A stretch of DNA of 64,000 nucleotides from Halobacterium sp. R2-5 (GTDB lineage: Archaea > Halobacteriota > Halobacteria > Halobacteriales > Halobacteriaceae). The position numbers and the translations under genes are program-made. The stretch lies in contig NZ_JAANTH010000001.1 in the NCBI RefSeq assembly GCF_011734195.1, forward strand, positions 1,512,251 through 1,576,250. Direction: 5' to 3'. Below the pieces are notes generated by a model. The model searched no databases and was not told where the DNA came from. It worked only from the letters and a program-made list of their open reading frames with translations. Shown here piece by piece: positions 24,491-32,858 of this stretch; within the stretch, counting starts at the first letter, position 1; every line of letters starts with the position of its first letter.

Positions 24491-25741
24491 GTGGTCACAC
24501 CGTCGTCGATAGCGGGTGAGGACTCGGGAATCCTAGCGGAGCGTCCGTTCCAGTTGCTGCTGCTCATCAACGTCCTCCCGCCGCTGGGCACCGCGCTGCT
24601 CTCCCCGGTGCTGGGCTCGCTGGTCGAGCCGCTTGGCGCGACGACGGCGAACGTCGGCCTCCTGATGTCCGCGTTCACCGCGCCCGCCATCTTCGTCATC
24701 CCCATCGCGGGCGTCGTCTCGGACCGGTACGGCCGCCGCCCGGTACTCATCTTCGGACTGCTGTGGTTCGGGCTCACCGGCACGGCGATCGCGCTCGTCT
24801 CGACGTTCGAGGCCGCGCTCGCGCTCCGCTTCCTGCAGGGCGTCGGCTTCGCCGCGCTCACGCCCATCATCATCACCAGCCTCGGCGACCTCTACACCGG
24901 CACCAAGGAGGCCACCGCCCAGGGGCTGCGGTTCTCCGGCTCGGGGCTCTCCCAGACGGTGTTCCCGCTCGCCGCGGGCGTGCTCGTCGGCTTCGCGTGG
25001 CAGTACCCGTTCCTCCTGTACGCCGTCGCGTTCCCCATCGCGGCCGTCGTCTACGTCGCCTTCGAGGAGCCCCTCGACTCGACCGCTGACGACGACTCGG
25101 AGGCGGGCTTCCGCGAGCAGCTCGCGGACCTGCGCACGCTCGTCGCTCACCGGCGCGCGTGGACGATGGTCATCGCCCGCGGCTCCGCGAACCTCGCGTG
25201 GTTCGGCTTCCTCACGTACAACTCCATCCTCGTCGTGGACGTGCTCGGGGGCACGCCCGCCCAGGCGGGGCTGCTCGCGGCACTCGCGAGCCTCACGTAC
25301 GCGCTCGCGGCCTCCCAGGCCGGCCGCATCGCCGACCTCTTCGACGACCGCCTCTACCCGCTGCTCGCGACGAACGCGTCGATGGGGCTGGGACTCGCGC
25401 TCGTCTTCCTCGCGCCGTCCCTGCTCGTTGCGGGCGTCGGCGTGGTGTTCATGGGCGTCGGCTTCGGGCTCGTGCTCTCCATCTACCGCAGCGTCATCAC
25501 CACACTCGCGCCGCCCGAGCTGCGCGGCGGCCTCGTCAGCCTGAGCGAGGGCAGCGGCCGCGCCGCGGCGACCGCGACGCCGATTCTGATGGGCGCCGCC
25601 ATCGCGGTCGCCACCGCCTACCTCGGCTTCGAGGAGGCCGTACGCGCGGTCGGCATCGGCACGGGGCTGCTCGGCGCGGGCACGGGCATCGTCTGCCTGC
25701 TCGCGATGAGCGCGGCGCCGCCGATTCGCATGGACGACTGA
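24491..25741 (+). CDS. MFS transporter
   Basis: 416 residues from GTG 24491. About 12 transmembrane segments. The MFS loop motif between helices 2 and 3 is present as GVVSDRYGRRPVLI (about 75-88), and a weaker copy in the second half reads AGRIADLFDDRLYP. Its divergence from the IclR gene and adjacency to a 2-hydroxyacid dehydrogenase suggest uptake or efflux of an organic or sugar acid; the substrate is not readable from sequence. Confidence 0.88.
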   Translation: MVTPSSIAGEDSGILAERPFQLLLLINVLPPLGTALLSPVLGSLVEPLGATTANVGLLMSAFTAPAIFVIPIAGVVSDRYGRRPVLIFGLLWFGLTGTAIALVSTFEAALALRFLQGVGFAALTPIIITSLGDLYTGTKEATAQGLRFSGSGLSQTVFPLAAGVLVGFAWQYPFLLYAVAFPIAAVVYVAFEEPLDSTADDDSEAGFREQLADLRTLVAHRRAWTMVIARGSANLAWFGFLTYNSILVVDVLGGTPAQAGLLAALASLTYALAASQAGRIADLFDDRLYPLLATNASMGLGLALVFLAPSLLVAGVGVVFMGVGFGLVLSIYRSVITTLAPPELRGGLVSLSEGSGRAAATATPILMGAAIAVATAYLGFEEAVRAVGIGTGLLGAGTGIVCLLAMSAAPPIRMDD

Positions 25742-25786
25742 GTCGGGACCCCGGGAACTTTGTCCGCCCCCCGCGATGCTCGGAGC

Positions 25787-26746
25787 ATGACGCAGACAGA
25801 CGTCGCGGTGCTCGACCACGACGCCCACGGCATCCCGGCCGCCGACTACGCCGACCTCCTCGACAGGCGCCTCCCCGACTACACCGTCCACCTCGCGTCG
25901 ACGCCCGACGAGCGACGCGACCTAATCGCAGAGGCCACCGTCGTCGCGGGCAAGGAAATCAGCGTCGAAGAATTGGAAGCCGCGGAGAACCTCCGGCTGT
26001 TCGCGTGCAACTCCGCGGGCGTCGACCACCTCCCGCTGGACGAGCTCGCCGAACGCGGCGTCGCCGTCACGAACGCCTCTGGCGTCCACGGTCCGAACAT
26101 CGCCGAGCACGTCATCGGCTGGGTGCTCACGTTCGCACGCCGACTCGACGAGGGGCGGCGGCGGCAGGAGCGCCGCGAGTGGCGGCGCTTCCAGTCGTTC
26201 ACCGAGCTCGCGGGCAGCACCGTCACCGTCGTCGGCCTCGGCGCCATCGGCGAGGCGGTCGTCCAGCGCTTCGACGGCTTCGACGTCGACACCGTCGGCG
26301 TCCGCCACACCGTCTCGAAGGGCGGTCCAACGGACGAAGTGGTCGGCTACGACGACCTGCCAGACGTCCTCCCGGAGACGGACGTGCTCGTGCTCGCGTG
26401 CCCGCTCACGGAGACGACCGAGGGACTCGTGGGCGAGACGGAATTCGACGCGCTGCCGACGGACGCCGTCGTCGTGAACGTCGCGCGCGGCGGCGTCGTC
26501 GACACGGCCGCGCTCGTCGCGGCGGTGCGCGGGAACAAGATCCACGGCGCCGGCCTCGACGTCACCGACCCCGAGCCGCTGCCGAGCGACCACGACCTCT
26601 GGGGGTTCGAGAACGTCTTCCTCACGCCGCACGTCGCCGGCCACACGCCCAAATACTGGGAGCGCCGCGCGGACATCCTCGTGGAGAATCTGGCGAACGT
26701 CGCGGAGACGGGCGAGTACAGCGACCTCAGGAATCAGGTCGTCTGA
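25787..26746 (+). CDS. D-2-hydroxyacid dehydrogenase (NAD-dependent)
   Basis: 319 residues from MTQTDVAVLDHDAHG. NAD-binding motif VVGLGAIGEAV (about 153-163), substrate-binding NVARGGVVDTAAL with the catalytic arginine, glutamate in DVTDPEPLP, and the acid histidine in LTPHVAGHTP. It should interconvert a D-2-hydroxy acid and its 2-oxo acid (glyoxylate/hydroxypyruvate or similar). It begins 45 bp after the MFS gene and is probably co-transcribed. Its stop abuts the stop of the convergent acyl-CoA dehydrogenase with no gap. Confidence 0.9.
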   Translation: MTQTDVAVLDHDAHGIPAADYADLLDRRLPDYTVHLASTPDERRDLIAEATVVAGKEISVEELEAAENLRLFACNSAGVDHLPLDELAERGVAVTNASGVHGPNIAEHVIGWVLTFARRLDEGRRRQERREWRRFQSFTELAGSTVTVVGLGAIGEAVVQRFDGFDVDTVGVRHTVSKGGPTDEVVGYDDLPDVLPETDVLVLACPLTETTEGLVGETEFDALPTDAVVVNVARGGVVDTAALVAAVRGNKIHGAGLDVTDPEPLPSDHDLWGFENVFLTPHVAGHTPKYWERRADILVENLANVAETGEYSDLRNQVV

Positions 26747-27907
26747 CTACTGATAGGCCTGCAGCCCGGTGAGGTCCTCGCCGATGATGAGCGTGTGGAT
26801 GTCGTGGGTGCCCTCGTACGTGTAGACGGTCTCCATGTTCGCCATGTGGCGCATCGGCGAGTAGTCCGCGGTGATGCCGTTGCCGCCGAGCATCTCGCGG
26901 GCGATGCGGGACTGGTCGCGGGCCATCCGGACGTTGTTGCGCTTGGCCATCGAGACGTGCTGGGGGCGCATCTCCCCCTCCTCCTTGAGTTCCGCGAGCC
27001 GGTGGGCGAGCAGCTGCGCGAGCGTGATCTGGGTCGCCATCTCCGCGAGCTTCTGCTGTTGCATCTGGAAGCCGCCGATGGGCTTGCCGAACTGCTCGCG
27101 GTCTGTCGCGTACTGCCGTGCGGTCTCGAAGCAGTCCTGGGCGGCGCCGATCGCGCCCCAGGCGATGCCGTAGCGGGCCTGCGTGAGACACGACAGCGGC
27201 CCCTTCATCCCGGAGACGCCGGGCAGGCGGTTCTCCTCGGGGATGCGGACGTCCTGCAGGCTGATCTCGCCCGTGATGGACGCGCGCAGGCTGAGCTTCT
27301 CGTCGATCTTGTTCGTGGTGACGCCGTCGCGGTCGGTCTCCACGAGGAACCCGCGGACGGGCGTGTCGTCCTCGCTATGGTCTTTCGCCCAGACGACCGC
27401 GACGTCAGAGATGGGGGAGTTCGTGATCCACGTCTTCGAGCCGTTCAGGACGTACTCGTCGCCGTCCTTCTCGGCGCGCGTCTCCATCGCCGAGGGGTTC
27501 GAGCCGTGCTCGGGCTCCGTGAGGCCGAAGCAGCCCACGGCCTCGCCGGCGCCGAGTTTCGGCAGCCACTCGTCTTTCTGCTCGTCGCTGCCGAACGCGT
27601 GAATCGGGTACATCACGAGCGCGCCCTGCACGCTCGCCATCGAGCGCAGCCCCGAGTCGCAGGCCTCCAGTTCGCGCATCAGCAGGCCGTACGCGGTCTC
27701 GCTGACGTTCGGCAGGCCGTAGCCCTCGAGGTTCGGCGCGTAGAACCCCATCTCCCCCATCTTCGGAATGATCTCCTCGGGGAACGTCCCGTCGATCCAG
27801 TGCTGGCCGATGTCCTCCACCTCGCCGTCGATGAACGAGCGCGCGGCGTCGACGAGCATCCGCTCCTCCTCGGTCAGCGACGACTCTAAGTCGAAGTAGT
27901 CGAGCAT
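26747..27907 (-). CDS. Acyl-CoA dehydrogenase, glutaryl-CoA-dehydrogenase-like
   Basis: 386 residues from MLDYFDLESSLTEEE; a start 24 bases upstream is less likely. Acyl-CoA dehydrogenase fold with FGLTEPEHGSNPSAM for FAD/substrate binding, WITNSPISDVAVVWA, and AREMLGGNGI. The catalytic-base region reads VYTYEGTHDIHTLIIG, which matches glutaryl-CoA dehydrogenases (YEGTHDIH) and differs from medium-chain enzymes. It would oxidise, and possibly decarboxylate, glutaryl-CoA to crotonyl-CoA with FAD. TATA-like ATAAATAA lies 20-27 bases upstream. L-2-hydroxyglutarate oxidase and CoA-transferase genes occur 10-13 kb away, so a glutarate route is possible. Confidence 0.88.
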   Translation of the reverse strand: MLDYFDLESSLTEEERMLVDAARSFIDGEVEDIGQHWIDGTFPEEIIPKMGEMGFYAPNLEGYGLPNVSETAYGLLMRELEACDSGLRSMASVQGALVMYPIHAFGSDEQKDEWLPKLGAGEAVGCFGLTEPEHGSNPSAMETRAEKDGDEYVLNGSKTWITNSPISDVAVVWAKDHSEDDTPVRGFLVETDRDGVTTNKIDEKLSLRASITGEISLQDVRIPEENRLPGVSGMKGPLSCLTQARYGIAWGAIGAAQDCFETARQYATDREQFGKPIGGFQMQQQKLAEMATQITLAQLLAHRLAELKEEGEMRPQHVSMAKRNNVRMARDQSRIAREMLGGNGITADYSPMRHMANMETVYTYEGTHDIHTLIIGEDLTGLQAYQ

Positions 27908-27957
27908 ACCTCGCCGTAACGCCCCCACCAATAAATAACCCTACTGCCCGGCCGCGC

Positions 27958-29175
27958 TCAGAAGCCGTCGGTCCCTTCGAGCAGGTGTTCCTCGACGACG
28001 TCCTCGTCGAGTTCGATGCCGAGGCCGGGCTCCTCGGGCACCTCGATGCGGCCGTCCCGAATCAGGGGCTCGTCGCGCGCGAGCAGGTCGTCCCACCACT
28101 CGACTTCCAGCGCGTGGTACTCCAGCAGGTCGAAGTTCGGCGTCGCCGCACCGAGGTGGACACAGGCCATCGTCCCGACGGGGCTGCAGACGTTGTGCGG
28201 GGACATCGGGATGTAGTTCTCCTCCGCGCGGTCGGCGACTCGCATCGTCTCCGTGAGCCCGCCGACCGTCGTCGGGTCCGGGGTGACGACGTCGACGCCG
28301 TGGTTGTAGATGAGGTCCGAGAGCTCGAACACGCGGAACCGGTTCTCGCCGGTCGCGACGGGCGTCCGGGTGGCCTGCGTGACCTCCTTCTGGGCGTCCA
28401 TGTTCTCCGGCGGCACGAGGTCTTCGAGCCACATCAGGTCGAACTCCTCTAGCTCGTAGGCCAGACGCTTCGCGCTCTCGACGGAGTAGTCCCAGTGGCA
28501 GTCGAACGCCAGGTCGACGTCGTAGCCGATCTCCTCGCGGACCGCTTCGACGATTTCTTTCTTCTCGCGGATGGCGGCGTTCGTCAGCCGGCCGTTGTAC
28601 GAGTCGTTTTCGTTGTCCGCGGGGAGGTCGAGGTCGAACTTGATGGCGTCGAAGCCCATGTCCGTGACGCGCGCGGCCTCCGCGGCGTACGCCTCGGGCG
28701 TGTACGCCTCCGCCTGCGCGTAGTCGGTCGCGCCGTCCTCGACGGCGTACGCCTCGCCGGCGTGGCAGTCGCAGTACAGCCGCACTTCGTCGCGGTACTT
28801 CGACCCGAGCAACTGGTAGACCGGGAGGTCGAGAATCTTTCCGGCGGCGTCCAGCAGCGCCACCTCGATGCCGGAGGCCGCGGTGACGACCTTCCCGGTG
28901 GTGCCGCCGTGGCCGGACATCTCCTGGAAGATGTACCGCACGAGGCGCTCGACGTCGAGGGGGTTCTCCCCGACGAGGAACCGGTTGGTGTACTCCACCA
29001 ACTCGGGGATGCCGCCGCCCCGGTAGGACTCGCCGATGCCGGTGACGCCGGCGTCGGTCTCGACCTTGATGAGGTTCCACTCGAAGTTTCCTTCGACGAC
29101 GCACGCGTCGATGCTCGTGATCTCCACGTCTCGGTCCGGGTCGCGGGTCTGAATCTGGTCTGAGAAGTCTCTCAT
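27958..29175 (-). CDS. Enolase-superfamily enzyme (mandelate racemase/muconate lactonizing type), copy 1
   Basis: 405 residues from MRDFSDQIQTRDPD; the frame continues upstream but overlaps the preceding gene. N-terminal capping domain, then a TIM barrel: IKFDLDLP where many members have KxK, metal ligands near AFDCHWD, WLEDLVPPEN and VATGENRF, and the late SPHNVCSPVG. Sugar-acid dehydratases of this superfamily make 2-keto-3-deoxy acids. The substitution at the KxK position suggests a specificity different from its neighbour. It overlaps the upstream gene by 4 bp (ATGA), so the two are translated together. Confidence 0.83.
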   Translation of the reverse strand: MRDFSDQIQTRDPDRDVEITSIDACVVEGNFEWNLIKVETDAGVTGIGESYRGGGIPELVEYTNRFLVGENPLDVERLVRYIFQEMSGHGGTTGKVVTAASGIEVALLDAAGKILDLPVYQLLGSKYRDEVRLYCDCHAGEAYAVEDGATDYAQAEAYTPEAYAAEAARVTDMGFDAIKFDLDLPADNENDSYNGRLTNAAIREKKEIVEAVREEIGYDVDLAFDCHWDYSVESAKRLAYELEEFDLMWLEDLVPPENMDAQKEVTQATRTPVATGENRFRVFELSDLIYNHGVDVVTPDPTTVGGLTETMRVADRAEENYIPMSPHNVCSPVGTMACVHLGAATPNFDLLEYHALEVEWWDDLLARDEPLIRDGRIEVPEEPGLGIELDEDVVEEHLLEGTDGF

Positions 29176-30281
29176 TCGTCTCTGAATCTCTCGAGGGCGT
29201 CCTCGTCGAGGGGGACGCCGTGGCCGGGACGGTCGGGGAGGTCGATCATGCCGTCGTCGTCGGGCTCCACGGGGTCGGCGACGACGTCGTCGAACGCCTT
29301 CACGTCCATGTCGCGGTAGAAGTACTCCACCCAGAGGCCGTTCTCGATGGCCCCGAGCAGGGAGGCGTGGATGTTCCAGTTGTAGTGGGGCGCGATGGGG
29401 ATGTCGTAGGCGGCGGCGTGGTGGGCGATCTTCAGCCACTCCGTGATGCCGCCACAGACCGTGACGTCGGGCTGGAGGATGGTCGCGGCGCCCTCGTCGG
29501 CGAGGCGAGCGAAGTTGTGCCGCGTGCCCTCCAGTTCGCCCGTGGCGACCGGGTAGTCGAGGGCGTCGTTGACCTCCGCCATCGTGTCCACGCGGTCGAT
29601 CATCACCGGTTCCTCGATGAAGTACGGGTCGTGGGGCGCGAACTTCCGGCAGTTCCGCAGCGCCTCGGTCGTCGACTCCCAGACGCCGTTGGCGTCCAGC
29701 AGGAGCGTGCGCTCGTCGCCAATCTCGTCACGGACGGCGGCGACGCGGTCGGCCTCCTCGTCGGCGGAGCGCCGACCGACTTTCATCTTCACGACGTCGT
29801 GGCCCTCGTCGAGGTAGCGCCGCATCTCGCCGCGAAGGCCCTCGTGGCCCTTGTCGTCGCGGTAGTAGCCGCCGCTGGCGTACGACGGCACGCGCTCGCT
29901 GTGCCCGCCGAGGAGCTTGTGCAGCGGCTCGCCCGCGGCCTTCCCTTTCACGTCCCAGAGCGCGATGTCCACCGTGGAGATGGCCCGCAGCAGCAGGCCC
30001 GTCCGGCCGATCTGGACGGTGCCGTTGTACATCTCGTGCCAGAGTCGCTCCGTGTCCCGCGGGTCCTCGCCGACGAGCATCGGTTCGAGCAGCGACTCGA
30101 CGGCGTCGGCGATGAGGCCCGCGCCCTCGTAGCCAAGCGAGTAGCCGACCCCCTCGTGGCCGGTGTCCGTCCGCACGTACGTAATCGCGTGGTCGCGGTA
30201 CGTGAGCGTGCGGTTGGAGAACGAGACCGGGGTCTCCAGGGGCAGCTTGATCGGGAACGACTCGACCGCTGTGATCTCCAT
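29172..30281 (-). CDS. Enolase-superfamily enzyme (mandelate racemase/muconate lactonizing type), copy 2
   Basis: 369 residues from MEITAVESFPIKLPLETP. Canonical catalytic lysines in VVKMKVG (about 160), metal ligands in LLDANGVWE, FIEEPVM and VATGELEG, and the late histidine in IAPHYNWNIH, as in the mandelate racemase subgroup. Members dehydrate sugar acids or racemise 2-hydroxy acids. It is the first gene of a two-gene unit with the enzyme at 27958, divergent from the LarA-like gene. Different active-site details in the two copies suggest successive or parallel sugar-acid substrates. Confidence 0.87.
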   Translation of the reverse strand: MEITAVESFPIKLPLETPVSFSNRTLTYRDHAITYVRTDTGHEGVGYSLGYEGAGLIADAVESLLEPMLVGEDPRDTERLWHEMYNGTVQIGRTGLLLRAISTVDIALWDVKGKAAGEPLHKLLGGHSERVPSYASGGYYRDDKGHEGLRGEMRRYLDEGHDVVKMKVGRRSADEEADRVAAVRDEIGDERTLLLDANGVWESTTEALRNCRKFAPHDPYFIEEPVMIDRVDTMAEVNDALDYPVATGELEGTRHNFARLADEGAATILQPDVTVCGGITEWLKIAHHAAAYDIPIAPHYNWNIHASLLGAIENGLWVEYFYRDMDVKAFDDVVADPVEPDDDGMIDLPDRPGHGVPLDEDALERFRDE

Positions 30282-30373
30282 AAAGGGAGCGGCGACGCAC
30301 GCACGTAAGTAGGCGATTGTATCGGCAACACTCACACCCACAGTATTAGTGGCGTCCCCCCGACGGGCCGCAC

Positions 30374-31672
30374 ATGGAGTTCCCCGACCGCAGCGACGTC
30401 GACCACCTCATCGACCCGCAGCCGCTCCCCGAGTTCGCCCGGGTGCGCTACGAGCCCGAGAGCGACTCGCTGGACGACCCAGTCGGCGCGGCGCGGGCCG
30501 AACTCGACGCGCTCGACGTGGACGACCTCGACGACGGCGCGACGGTCGCGGTGGGCGTCGGGAGTCGCGGCATCCACCGCATCGACGACGTCGCGCGCGC
30601 CGTCGTCGCCGACCTCGACGAGCGCGGCCTCGACCCCGTCGTCGTCCCCGCGATGGGGAGCCACGGCGGCGCGACGCCCGAAGGCCAGCGCGAGATACTG
30701 GAGTCCCTCGATATCACCGAGGACAGTGTGGGCGCGCCGATAGACGCGCGGATGGACGCCGAGGAACTGGACGCGGTGACGGTCGGCGACACGGACGTGC
30801 CCGTGTACTTCTCGACGGCCGCCCTGGAAGCCGACGCCGTGCTCGTCGTGAACCGCGTGAAAGCCCACACTAACTTCACGGGGAACATCGAGAGCGGGCT
30901 CGCGAAGATGACCGTCGTCGGCCTCGGGAAGCAGCGCGGCGCGAAGTCGTTCCACTCGACGGCCATCGCGGAGGGCTACGTGGAGACGCTGACCGCCGCG
31001 CTGGACGTCATCGAGTCCTCGGTACCCCTGCTCGGCGGGGTCGCCCTCGTGGAGAACTTCGAGGAGGAGCTCTCGCACGTCGAGGGCGTGCCCGCCGGGT
31101 CGTTCCTCGACCGCGAGCCCGAACTGCTGGAGCGCGCGTACGACGAGATGGCGACGCTGCCCGTCGACGACGTCGACCTGCTGGTCGTCGACGAGATCGG
31201 CAAGGAGATCTCGGGGGCGGGCATGGACACGAACGTCATCGGGCGCTACCGCGTGCTGAACGCCCCCGACCCCGAGACGCCCGACATCGACCTCATCTAC
31301 GTGCGCGGGCTCACCGAGGCGACGAAGGGCAACGGTAACGGTATCGGGCTCGCGGACCTCACGCGGCAGGCCGCCGTCGACCAGCTAGATCTGAAGAAGA
31401 CGTACGCGAACGCGCTCACGAGCGGGTCGCTCGCGAAGTCCAAGCTCCCCGTGGTCGCGCCCGACGACGAGTTCGCGCTCCGCACGGCGCTGGCGGCGCT
31501 CGGCGGCTACGACCCGGAGACAGTGCGCGTCCTCTGGATTCGGAACACGGAGGAGCTCGAGGAGCTCCGTGTCTCGGCGGCCGTCGTCGACGATCTCCCG
31601 GAGTCCGCGACCGTCGTCGGCGACGAGGCGCTGGCCTTCGAGGACGGCGAGGCGCAGTTCACGGACGCGTAG
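30374..31672 (+). CDS. LarA-like (DUF2088) protein, lactate-racemase family
   Basis: 432 residues. Matches the DUF2088/LarA superfamily: AVGVGSRGIHRI near 60, PAMGSHGGATPEGQ near 95, and VKAHTNFTGNIESGLAKM near 163, followed by VVGLGKQRGAK. In LarA these histidines and lysines hold the nickel-pincer cofactor that catalyses lactate or 2-hydroxyacid racemisation. No larB/larC/larE cofactor genes occur in this window, so either they lie elsewhere or this is a non-pincer relative. Divergent from the enolase-superfamily pair and upstream of the SDR-cupin-FAH unit. Confidence 0.72.
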   Translation: MEFPDRSDVDHLIDPQPLPEFARVRYEPESDSLDDPVGAARAELDALDVDDLDDGATVAVGVGSRGIHRIDDVARAVVADLDERGLDPVVVPAMGSHGGATPEGQREILESLDITEDSVGAPIDARMDAEELDAVTVGDTDVPVYFSTAALEADAVLVVNRVKAHTNFTGNIESGLAKMTVVGLGKQRGAKSFHSTAIAEGYVETLTAALDVIESSVPLLGGVALVENFEEELSHVEGVPAGSFLDREPELLERAYDEMATLPVDDVDLLVVDEIGKEISGAGMDTNVIGRYRVLNAPDPETPDIDLIYVRGLTEATKGNGNGIGLADLTRQAAVDQLDLKKTYANALTSGSLAKSKLPVVAPDDEFALRTALAALGGYDPETVRVLWIRNTEELEELRVSAAVVDDLPESATVVGDEALAFEDGEAQFTDA

Positions 31673-31688
31673 CGCCGATTGCCTTTAC

Positions 31689-31701
31689 GGAAACGTTTTC
31701 C
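31689..31701. promoter_or_regulatory. Near-palindrome GGAAACGTTTTCC before the SDR-cupin-FAH operon
   Basis: Palindromic apart from one extra T, 25 bases before the ATG at 31726 and overlapping the expected TATA position (TTTACGG at 31683). Possible operator; weak evidence. Confidence 0.25.
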
Positions 31702-31725
31702 CGGTGCCCTCTGATTGCCACTCAC

Positions 31726-32514
31726 ATGGACCTAGAGATAGACGGCAACGCGGCGCTCGTCACGGCATCGTCCAGTGGACTCGGAAAAGCGTCGGCGAAG
31801 GCGCTCGCGCAGGAGGGCGCGAACGTCGTCATCAACGGCCGCGACGAGGACCAGCTCGAGGAAGCCCGCGAAGAGATCGAGGCAGTCGCCGAGGGCGAGG
31901 TCGTCGCCCAGCCCGGCGACCTCACGGACGCCGAGGACGCGAAGACGCTCGTCGAGACCACCGTCGACGAGTTCGGTACGATCGACCACCTCGTGACGAG
32001 CGCGGGCGGCCCGCCGTCGGGCGCGTTCCTCGACACGGACGACGACGACTGGGAGCACGCCTACCAGCTCCTCGTGATGAGCGTCGTGCGACTGGCCCGG
32101 GAGGCCGCGCCCCACCTCGAGGAGGGCGACGGTGGCACCATCGTCAACATCACGTCCCGGACCGTCAAGGAGGCCAAGGAGAACCTCGTGCTGTCGAACT
32201 CCGTCCGCATGGGCGTCATCGGTCTGGAGAAGACGCTCTCGAAGGAGTTCGCGCCCGAGGTGCGCGCGAACGCCGTGCTGCCGGGCTCCCACGAGACGGC
32301 GCGCATCGAGAACCTCATCGACAGCGCCATCGAGCGCGGCGACTACGAGGACTACGAGGACGGGCTGGCCGCGTGGTCGGACAACCCCCTCGAACGCATC
32401 GGCGACCCGATGGAGCTCGGGAACACGGTCGCGTTCCTGAGTTCGCCGAAGTCCGGGTACATCAACGGCGCCGCGCTCCCCATCGACGGCGGCTCCATCG
32501 GGGCGAACCTATGA
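31726..32514 (+). CDS. SDR-family protein with atypical active site
   Basis: 262 residues. The nucleotide-binding motif is slightly unusual, TASSSGLGKA (about 13-22), and INGRDEDQLEEA follows the second strand. The serine is present in NITSRTVKEAK, but the usual YxxxK is replaced by LVLSNSVRMGVIG, so the catalytic tyrosine and lysine are absent. A subgroup of FabG-like SDRs shares this SN-x-x-R pattern. It presumably oxidises or reduces a hydroxy/keto acid, or has lost oxidoreductase activity. Its stop overlaps the cupin start by 4 bp (ATGA). Confidence 0.82.
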   Translation: MDLEIDGNAALVTASSSGLGKASAKALAQEGANVVINGRDEDQLEEAREEIEAVAEGEVVAQPGDLTDAEDAKTLVETTVDEFGTIDHLVTSAGGPPSGAFLDTDDDDWEHAYQLLVMSVVRLAREAAPHLEEGDGGTIVNITSRTVKEAKENLVLSNSVRMGVIGLEKTLSKEFAPEVRANAVLPGSHETARIENLIDSAIERGDYEDYEDGLAAWSDNPLERIGDPMELGNTVAFLSSPKSGYINGAALPIDGGSIGANL

Positions 32515-32858
32515 AGCCCGTGAAGTTCGACGACGCGGAGACGTACGAGCCCGAAGAGGGCTGGCGCCGCGTCGCGATGGCGGGCAGCGACCAGTTCTCC
32601 TTCGAGTGGTTCGAGAAGCCGCCGGGCCACAGCTCGCCGATGCACGACCACGAGAACGAGCAGGTGTGTCTCTGCCTGGAGGGCGAGCTCACGGTCGCCA
32701 CCGAGGACAGCGAGGTCACGCTGCAGCCGAACGACTCGGTGCTGCTCGAATCGAACGAGACCCACCGCGTCGAGAACACCGGCGACGAGCGCGCGGTCGG
32801 CCTGGACGTGTTCGCGCCCGGGCGCTCGTTCGACTTCTGGACGGACCGCGAGGAATGA
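32511..32858 (+). CDS. Single-domain cupin protein
   Basis: 115 residues. Cupin motif 1 metal ligands in HSSPMHDHENEQVCLCLEGE (two histidines and a glutamate) and motif 2 in NETHRVENTGDE, giving an RmlC-like beta-barrel that binds a divalent metal. Cupins near SDR and FAH genes often act as isomerases or protective small-molecule binding proteins; no activity can be assigned. It overlaps both neighbours by 4 bp, so all three are translationally coupled. Confidence 0.88.
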   Translation: MKPVKFDDAETYEPEEGWRRVAMAGSDQFSFEWFEKPPGHSSPMHDHENEQVCLCLEGELTVATEDSEVTLQPNDSVLLESNETHRVENTGDERAVGLDVFAPGRSFDFWTDREE

